From Pilaira anomala (Eukaryota; Mucoromycota; Mucoromycetes; Mucorales; Mucoraceae), in NCBI GenBank assembly GCA_025716855.1, contig JAIXMQ010000049.1, positions 62,001-126,000 on the forward strand: a stretch of DNA of 64,000 nucleotides, given 5' to 3'. Below, piece after piece: positions 57,012-64,000 of this stretch (position 1 is the stretch's first letter; every line of letters begins with the position of its first letter). A program made the translations under genes and the position numbers. The notes under the pieces are model-generated. The model saw only the letters and a program-made list of their open reading frames with translations, did not search any database and was not told the DNA's origin.

Positions 57012-57529
57012 TTAAACGTCATCTTCATCTTCATCATAGTCATCATCATCTACACCAAAATCGCTTTCATCTCCAGATTCGTACCAGCTTTGATATTTTT
57101 TTTTTAAAAAAAAAGTTAATATGAATAAATGTATATTTCAAATTTTATTAACTTACAAGTTATCATCTTCCTCAATCTCTGGTGGTGCTGTTGGCATAAA
57201 GTCTTGTTCTGATTTGGGCATTTTAAAGCCACTTGGGATATCCTTTTTTGACGCTTCAACTTGTTCTAATGTTATTTTTTTTTTTAATTAGCATTTTTTA
57301 ATTTGTTTACATATAAAGAATACTTTACTTTTCACAATGCTATCAAATACATCCCGATTCTTACGATATGCTACCTAGAATAGGAAATAAATTAATAAAT
57401 ATAATTTTAGTAATTTGTTGTTGTTGTTCAACTTACTCCAGCGTCAACATTTGCAGGACTAGAACAGTTGGGATCTGCTAACAATGAAATGATAGAAACT
57501 AAAACACCTATATATTCATGTTAATTTTT

Positions 57530-57578
<49 letters not shown>

Positions 57579-58278
57579 CTGCCTTACTTTCAACTGATTG
57601 TGTAGGATTCCAACGTTCCTAGAAAAAATGAAATAATGCTTAATAGATTTGGAATACGTTATATATAAATATATTCTTACCTCGGCTTTCTCACCACTGA
57701 TTGGATCTTCTCCAGGTGGATGCAAAATGGAAATACAAAGTCTTCCGTCAGGGTAAACTACAATAACACACACAAGTTAGTTTATAATTTTTGTTGTAGA
57801 ACATTTTTATTTTTTTATTTTTACCATTAGGATGATAAAAAGCGTTATTGAATTTAAATGTAGGAGGGTTAAAAGGGTAATCGTCTGGAAAAGTCATTGT
57901 TGCCTTTTTTTTATAAAAAAAAAAGAAGAAAGAATATATTAAAAACAAGCCACTTCATGTATTTCCCTTCTGATATTATTTACCTTAAAATAACCTCCTT
58001 CATACATTGTCTTTGGTGAACCAATTAAAGCGACATCCCTAAATATTATACAAGATTAGGAAACCAAATATATACATGTATAAAATACTTTTTGTTTTTA
58101 CCATTCGAAGATATTATCGTCTTTTAAGTCTACAACAAAACCCGGAACTGGGTTTCGAATCAATTCTATGTGCAAGAAGAAAAACGTATGAGATATATAA
58201 CCATTTTTTTTGAAATAATAACAACAAAGAAAATTTACCTTTAAATTGACGTTGGAGGATATTTGCGGCAGAGGCCAT
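57012..58278 (-). CDS. CDC34: Ubiquitin-conjugating enzyme E2, Cdc34/UBE2R type
   Basis: Ten exons (58278-58239, 58165-58102, 58038-57984, 57903-57825, 57757-57681, 57618-57588, 57507-57437, 57374-57329, 57265-57157, 57087-57012) give 215 aa; one exon is only 31 bp. The UBC fold shows MTFPDDYPFNPPTFKF, the active-site Cys in GRLCISILHPP, and the acidic insertion GEDPISGEKAEERW after it, found in Cdc34- and Ubc7-type E2s. The C-terminal acidic tail (DESDFGVDDDDYDEDEDDV) is the Cdc34/UBE2R hallmark and contacts the cullin basic canyon, so it should serve SCF ligases in cell-cycle protein turnover. Ubc7/UBE2G, which lacks such a tail, is the alternative. Intron density is far above that of its neighbours. 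Confidence 0.85.
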
Positions 58279-59946
58279 ATTTTTTTTCTACAGGTTATAT
58301 ATGTTTTCTTTCTATATTGTTTTCTTTTCTTTGCAACAGGAAAAAAAAAAGTGTATTGGACTTTTTTTTTAATAAATACTTTAACAAAAAAAAAAAGAAA
58401 AAAGAAAAAGGGATAAAAAAATAGAAATGGAGGTGTATTAAAGAAGAAAAAAAAAGAGAACATGCACGTGACCTTTTTTCTTTTTACAAATGAAATAGAA
58501 AGAGGAAATCGGGATAAGGTTTTCGTTCACAAAACATTTCTAAAGGGCCACTCATAAAGATAATAAAGAATGAAGTTTCCGCAAAAAAAAAAAGGGCGGG
58601 TTCTCTTTTTTTCCTCTTTGAAACACCCTATAAAACTCACACACACAACACCCTTTTGCATATCCTACTTTTGATCAGCATGTCTGTTTAGGAGAAAATC
58701 ATCTCGGAGACACCGAAAAATCTCCAACAAGACAGTTTTTTTTTCAGGAGTCTGTACCTATTTCTGGAATCATTCCCGATGTGTTCTTGTAGTTTATATA
58801 GCAGAGTATAAATTTTGTTACCCTTTTCAAAAGAGACAGAGAGAGAAAAACGTAAATCGACAGCCGTATAACACGATATCATCGGATTTTTTTTTCGCTT
58901 TTTAGTTTGACACATATCATTTTGACACATGCCCTATTATTGCTCTGACTTTTTCTCTTGTTGCTATGGAAATGGATCAAGATTTTGCTGCTATGGAAAT
59001 GAATCTAGATTTTGTTACTATGGTTTTTCAATACGTAGTTATCGTGTTGGCAACCAAACTTGACATACAAAATGGTTTTATGCGCTTAATAAAAAAAAAC
59101 AATGCTATCTGTTTTCCCGTACTACGCATTTTATATGTCAACGAAAACTACAGCTCCATACATTATTAGTGATTTATTTTTACCTAGTTGAAGGAAACTA
59201 GCGAATTTTCAAAATTAACCGAGTTTCTTTTTGTGAGCAATGCTTGCTATCTTGATTTCTTTATTACTTTAAAGTCAATTATCTTGATAGAATAAATGTA
59301 ATTAGTGATTTGTAGTATTCCAATTTCGAATATACACAAATATGGAAAGTAACGGATTTTGTTAAAAGCTAGGAAAGCTAGTTGAAATCCACTTGAAAAA
59401 AAAAAAAAATAGAAGAGTAAATCGTTTGGTGCACATTCTTGTTAATGATATTGGGCCGGATTTCATTGCAAAGTATTGTTTCCTAAACTTGTTGAATGAT
59501 CTCACCGCACAATCTCCGCACTAAATCCATTTTTATTTCACATCTTTCCTACCCCTTTTTTTATAATAGATCCTATCTCTGAGTACACAGAAGAAAATAA
59601 AATAAAAAGACTCATACACAGTAATATAGAAGAAATGTTTATTATTAAACTGTTACAACTTGAGCATGTGTCTAAAAAAAGGTTCAAAACAATATGATCA
59701 CGAAATACAAAAGAAGGAAAGGTGACGTACTTAGGAATAGCGCACTCCGCCTTCGAAACAAACCTTTATCAAAAAAATAATAAATGGATTGACACAGTTT
59801 TTTTTTCTTTTTTTCTATCCTCTTTTTTTTTTTTTAATTTGTTTATACCTTTTTTTTAAATCTCGGAAAAACTTGTAAAATAGTCATTCCATAAATAACT
59901 TTTTGTAAAAGAAAAAAAAAGAAAAGAAATATAGTATATAATAAAA
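58279..59946. other. Intergenic region, no gene accepted
   Basis: Shared upstream region of the divergent E2 and VMA1 genes. A TATAAAA with a CACACAC leader near 58630-58650 looks promoter-like, but the following ATG (58680) closes after three codons. A tandem pair of 27-bp units (58963-58989 and 58990-59016, GCTATGGAAATG...GATTTTG) lies in a short open frame that is otherwise unconvincing. Confidence 0.5.
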
Positions 59947-62328
59947 ATGGTAAGAGATAGATAGTCCTTTTTTTTTCTATATGTGTGCAAATAGGAAACT
60001 AACTCTTTCAATAAAAAGGCTGGTGCTCTTGAAAATGCAGATAGAGACATGCGCAGAATCAGGGACACTGATCGCGAGTCTGAATTCGGTTCCATCTTTT
60101 CCGTTTCTGGTCCTGGTAAGAAAAGAGATGAACAATAAACTTTTCATCTCGCATTTTTTTATTTATTCAAATTTTCTTTTTTTTATATATAGTCGTCGTA
60201 GCAGAGAATATGCGTGGTTCTGCCATGTACGAGTTGGTAAGTTTTTATCATCATTTATAAAACATATAACTTATCACATTTTTTGTTATTATTATTATTA
60301 TAAAAAAAGGTACGTGTCGGTCATACTGAACTTGTCGGTGAAGTTATTCGTATTGATGGTGACAAGACAACTATTCAAGTCTACGAAGAAACTGGTAACT
60401 TTTTCCTCTCCCCTTTATTTTGATACATGTTTCAAAATAACTAACAAATAAATCTCCAAAAAAAACAATAATAGGTGGTTTAACTGTTGGTGATCCTGTC
60501 TTGAGATCTGGTAAACCTTTATCTGTTGAACTTGGTCCTGGTAAGTTAATATAAAACGCGTTTATTTTTAGTATACACTTTCTAAACTATTTTTTTTCTT
60601 CATCTTTTTTCTCTCACCTATGAAAAAATAGGTCTGATGTCAAACATTTATGACGGTATTCAGCGTCCGCTCAAGGTACCACTACTACTTTAAAAAAAAA
60701 TGTATATACACACATAGATTGAACTAAACAATTAAATATAGGATATTCAAGAAGCTTCTCAAAGTATTTATATTCCCCGTGGTATCTCTACACCTGCCTT
60801 AGACAAAACCTTTGGTTGGGAATTTGAGCCTATTAACTTTAGTGTTGGTGACCATATTACAGGTGGTGATATCTATGGTAAAGTATACGAGAACTCATTG
60901 GTAACAGTTCATCATATCATGTTGCCTCCTAAATGTCGTGGTACAATTACCTTTATTGCTCCCAAGGGTCAATACAATATTGAGGAAACTGTACTTGAAA
61001 CTGAATTTGAAGGTGAAACTACTTCTCATTGCATGAGACAATTATGGCCCGTTCGTTCTCCTCGTCCTGTTGCCGAAAAGTTATCTGCTAACCATCCTTT
61101 ATTGACTGGTCAACGTGTCTTGGATTCTCTTTTCCCTTGTGTACAAGGTGGTACCACTGCTATTCCCGGTGCCTTTGGTTGCGGTAAAACTGTCATTTCT
61201 CAATCCCTTTCAAAGTATTCTAACTCTGATATTATTATTTACGTTGGTTGTAAGTTATTTTATTTATTCTTTTTTAATATTCTCTAAACTCACTCCCTTT
61301 TTTTTTATATAATAGGTGGTGAACGTGGTAACGAAATGGCTGAAGTTTTGATGGATTTCCCTGAACTTTCGATTGATATTGATGGTCGTAAGGAATCTAT
61401 TATGAAGCGTACTACATTAGTTGCCAACACATCCAACATGCCTGTCGCAGCTCGTGAAGCTTCCATTTATACTGGTATTACACTTTCAGAATATTTCCGT
61501 GATATGGGTAAGAACGTTGCTATGATGGCCGATTCTACTTCTCGTTGGGCCGAAGCTTTGCGTGAAATTTCCGGTCGTCTTGCAGAAATGCCTGCTGATT
61601 CCGGTTATCCCGCTTATCTTGGTGCACGTCTTGCATCCTTTTATGAACGTGCAGGTAGAGCAACATGTCTTGGTAATCCTTCTCGTGAAGGTAGTGTTAC
61701 AGTTGTTGGCGCTGTTTCACCACCTGGTGGTGATTTCTCTGATCCAGTCACTGCATCTACATTAGGTATCGTTCAAGTCTTTTGGGGTCTTGATAAAAAA
61801 TTGGCTCAACGTAAACATTTCCCTTCAGTCAATTGGAATTTATCTTACTCCAAGTACATGAAAGTATTGGAACCTTATTATGAAAAGAATGATCCCGAAT
61901 ACATTCATCTTCGTGATAAGTGTAAGGAAATTCTTCAAATGGAAGAAAATCTTTCTGAAATTGTTCAACTTGTTGGTAAATCTGGTTTAAATGAATCTGA
62001 TAAGATTACTTTGGAAGTAGCTCAAATTATTAAGGATGATTTCCTTCAACAAAATGGTTATAGTAATTATGATCGTTATTGTCCTTTCTTCAAGACTACT
62101 TGGATGTTACGTAATATGATTGGTTTCTATGATCGTGCTACACATGCTGTCGAATCTTCCAACAACCAAATCACTTGGGCCAAGATTCGTGAGTCTATGG
62201 GTGATATCATTTACAAGTTATCTTCAATGAAGTTTGAAGATCCTGCTGATGGTGAGGATGTTTTAGCTGAAAAGTATAGTGCTCTTTACAAGGAAATTGA
62301 AGCTAAATTCAGTGATCTTGAAGCTTAA
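59947..62328 (+). CDS. VMA1: V-type ATPase catalytic subunit A
   Basis: Eight coding exons (59947-59949, 60019-60115, 60193-60236, 60310-60394, 60475-60540, 60632-60675, 60742-61249, 61316-62328) give 619 aa. The first coding exon is just the ATG, followed at once by GTAAGA; the acceptor AAAAAG restores [15 protein letters not shown], which matches VMA1 N-termini. The P-loop is GAFGCGKT, followed by the Walker-B region ([21 protein letters not shown]). The non-homologous insertion region ([20 protein letters not shown]) identifies subunit A rather than B. There is no intein, unlike Saccharomyces VMA1; the site (VGCGERGNE) is intact and carries an intron instead. The subunit hydrolyses ATP to acidify vacuoles. 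Confidence 0.96.
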
Positions 62329-62725
62329 AAAAAGAAAAAAAATCTTCTCCTAAAAACTCTCACTCACACTCTCTCACACACACATACACCACCCTAGTTT
62401 TTATTTATTTTTTCTCACATAAAATAAAATATGAAACGTTTTGTAAGACACTTATGATTGGTTAAAGTCCTTATTTTACAACTATTTTTTTTTGTTTTAT
62501 TCAGTTACAATTTTTTTTTTTTTGAAGAAATAGTTTTTTGTTATATCAAATCAAATTTCTTTTTTTTTTCTTTATATATTAGATATAAAGACACTTTATA
62601 ACCTTTTTTTTTCTATCAAGTAAAGAAAAGATATATATATATATATCAAAGAAAATAACAATTATATATACTCTACGTATAAATATTTAAAACTTTTTTT
62701 TCTTTTTTTTTTCACAGCAGAAAAT

Positions 62726-62757
<32 letters not shown>

Positions 62758-62863
62758 GTGAAAAAGAGAGGGAAACTTTATACACACAGATACACACGCA
62801 AGAGATTATAAAGTCCATCTTTACTTTTTTTTTAGAAAAAAAAGGTAACGCGTCCTCTTCCTC
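62329..62863. other. Intergenic region, same-strand genes
   Basis: VMA1 3' flank and CHD-gene leader. T/A homopolymers (including about 27 A near 62731-62757), (CA)n and (TA)n tracts. No gene seen. Confidence 0.55.
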
Positions 62864-64000
62864 ATGTCACATCAACAAGGACAAGGTCTTCCATTGTCTC
62901 AACAACAACAACAATACGTTCAACAACAAGCATCTATTGATGACCAAGACTTGTTTACAGATTATCAACAACTCTTTGTAGACACTCAACAACCAACTGA
63001 ATTCAATACAGGTTTCTATAATCATAGTCCGCAATATCCAACTCATTTTATACCACAAGATAATACTACCACACAACCTTTTCTTTTGAATTTTCCTACT
63101 GTTACCACTCCTACTGTTCCTGGTACCACTTCCACTTCTTCAACTTATCAGGGCAGCTATGACGGGGTCCCAATCTCTGGACCCAATCACAGAATGTATG
63201 ATAATATCACTAATCAATCTTTTACTTCAATGCATCAACAGCAACAGTTTCAACAACAACAACAACAATTGCAACAACATTTATTGATTCAAAGACAGCA
63301 ACAGCAACAACAACAGCAGTTACAATTACAACAATTGCAACGTCAAAAGCAGCAGCAGCAACAACAACAGCAACAACAGCAAAGACTTCATCTTCAACAA
63401 CAACAACAGCAGCAACATCAATTTCATCAATCTCATTCATATCGTCCTAATGTTATGTTGCAACAACAACAGCAACAGCAACATCAACATCAAATCATGT
63501 TTCAACAACAGCAGCAACATTCTCCTATTCCATCTTCTTCCTCTAGATCAGGTTCTACATCCCAAAAGAGAACAGGTAGAAACACAAAGCGAAAGGTCAA
63601 GTACGATGAATCAAGTGAAGATGATGATGAATTAATGGGACAAGAGGATGAAGATGAAGAAGAGGAAACATTGATTGAACAATCAGATGATAGTGACTTT
63701 GAATCAGGTCGACCTACCGCCACTTCCACCACTTCCAATCTCAAATCCAAACAACAACAACAGCAACAACAGGATGTACCTGTTGTGATGATTCCAATGG
63801 CTACTAGAACATTTGAAAAGATGTTGGATTATCGTATGAACCCACATACGGGAAAAGCAGAGCTCTTAGTAAAATACAAGTACGCAAGTTATCATCATGT
63901 AGAATGGGTACCAAAAGAAAAGATTGAGTCAGAACATTTAGGTAAACATCGAGTCAAAAAATTCTTGGCTAAGTGGAATGCGGATGGTCATAAGGGAGAA
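62864..64000 (+). CDS. CHD-type chromatin remodeller, N-terminal part (3' truncated by window)
   Basis: From the ATG at 62864 the frame is open for 379 codons to the window edge. The first 260 residues are very Gln-rich (many CAA/CAG runs) with His and Ser, i.e. disordered. Then follow a basic patch (KRTGRNTKRKVKYDESSEDDDE), a long acidic stretch, and a chromodomain-like segment from about residue 315: RTFEKMLDYRMNPHTGKAEL, VKYKYASYHHVEWVPKEKIE, KHRVKKFLAKWNADG. The YKxxSYxHxEW form is that of CHD-family remodellers, where a Snf2 ATPase follows; here that part is outside the window. A chromodomain protein without ATPase is possible. Such proteins slide nucleosomes in the nucleus. Confidence 0.72.
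   Translation, partial: MSHQQGQGLPLSQQQQQYVQQQASIDDQDLFTDYQQLFVDTQQPTEFNTGFYNHSPQYPTHFIPQDNTTTQPFLLNFPTVTTPTVPGTTSTSSTYQGSYDGVPISGPNHRMYDNITNQSFTSMHQQQQFQQQQQQLQQHLLIQRQQQQQQQQLQLQQLQRQKQQQQQQQQQQQRLHLQQQQQQQHQFHQSHSYRPNVMLQQQQQQQHQHQIMFQQQQQHSPIPSSSSRSGSTSQKRTGRNTKRKVKYDESSEDDDELMGQEDEDEEEETLIEQSDDSDFESGRPTATSTTSNLKSKQQQQQQQDVPVVMIPMATRTFEKMLDYRMNPHTGKAELLVKYKYASYHHVEWVPKEKIESEHLGKHRVKKFLAKWNADGHKGE

Noticed and set aside
58966..59169. 67-aa plus-strand frame with a 27-bp tandem repeat
   Set aside because: No family match or splice support; openness is explained by the repeat and AT-rich chance.
63222..63750. Minus-strand Val/Ala- and Ser-rich frames
   Set aside because: Antisense of the poly-Gln and acidic region of the CHD-type gene.
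1..64000. CRISPR arrays, operons, Shine-Dalgarno sites, bacterial insertion sequences
   Set aside because: Looked for and not seen; the window is eukaryotic with spliced genes.

Overview
The window looks like nuclear DNA of an early-diverging filamentous fungus, most likely Mucoromycota/Mucorales. The intergenic DNA is very AT-rich and full of A/T homopolymers, many genes have short introns (about 65-110 bp, GTRAG...YAG), start codons sit after runs of A, and CT-rich, TATA-bearing promoters precede some genes. The gene set is eukaryotic and fungal: HIS3, PDC, a Lag1-type ceramide synthase, BiP ending in HDEL, V-ATPase subunit A, a fungal kinesin-1 tail, dynactin Arp10, and a 7-Cys fungal-type metallothionein. 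No operons are present; adjacent genes look functionally unrelated. The genus is inference.

Layout. 1-20 kb is mostly ordinary genes: kinesin-1 C-terminus, HSL-type hydrolase, HIS3, ceramide synthase, pyruvate decarboxylase, ARP10, BiP/KAR2, then about 4 kb without recognisable genes and an orthodox aquaporin. 20-42 kb is an accessory island. It holds a tRNA-Pro(TGG) with a Ty3/gypsy-type LTR retrotransposon inserted 11 bp upstream of it (23419-34204, 4-bp GTTT target duplication). The retrotransposon has one long gag-pol ORF and LTRs that look identical by eye. Its tRNA-proximal LTR is itself split by about 4 kb of CACTA-like DNA. Next come a 3.9-kb TA-flanked terminal-inverted-repeat element (34349-38276) with small gene-like fragments, two unrecognised multi-exon genes, and a 449-bp MITE overlapping a Fanzor/TnpB-like reading-frame relic.

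43.5-64 kb is again gene-dense: a Cue2-like CUE/DUF1771/Smr protein, a CEP120-like C2 protein, an OSR1/SPAK-type Ste20 kinase with repeated RFx[V/I/L] motifs, a tiny spliced metallothionein gene, mitochondrial uS7, a small unknown gene, an SDR reductase, dicarboxylate carrier DIC1, a 10-exon Cdc34-type E2, VMA1 (intron directly after the ATG), and the start of a CHD-type chromatin remodeller running off the right edge.

Exon boundaries were derived by hand from splice signals and reading-frame continuity; unless noted, the exon lengths sum to whole codons. No database search was run. The points I would look at first are the tRNA-targeted retrotransposon with its nested insertion, the frameshifted ORF running into its LTR, the Fanzor-like relic inside a mariner-like MITE, and the RFxV array in the kinase.
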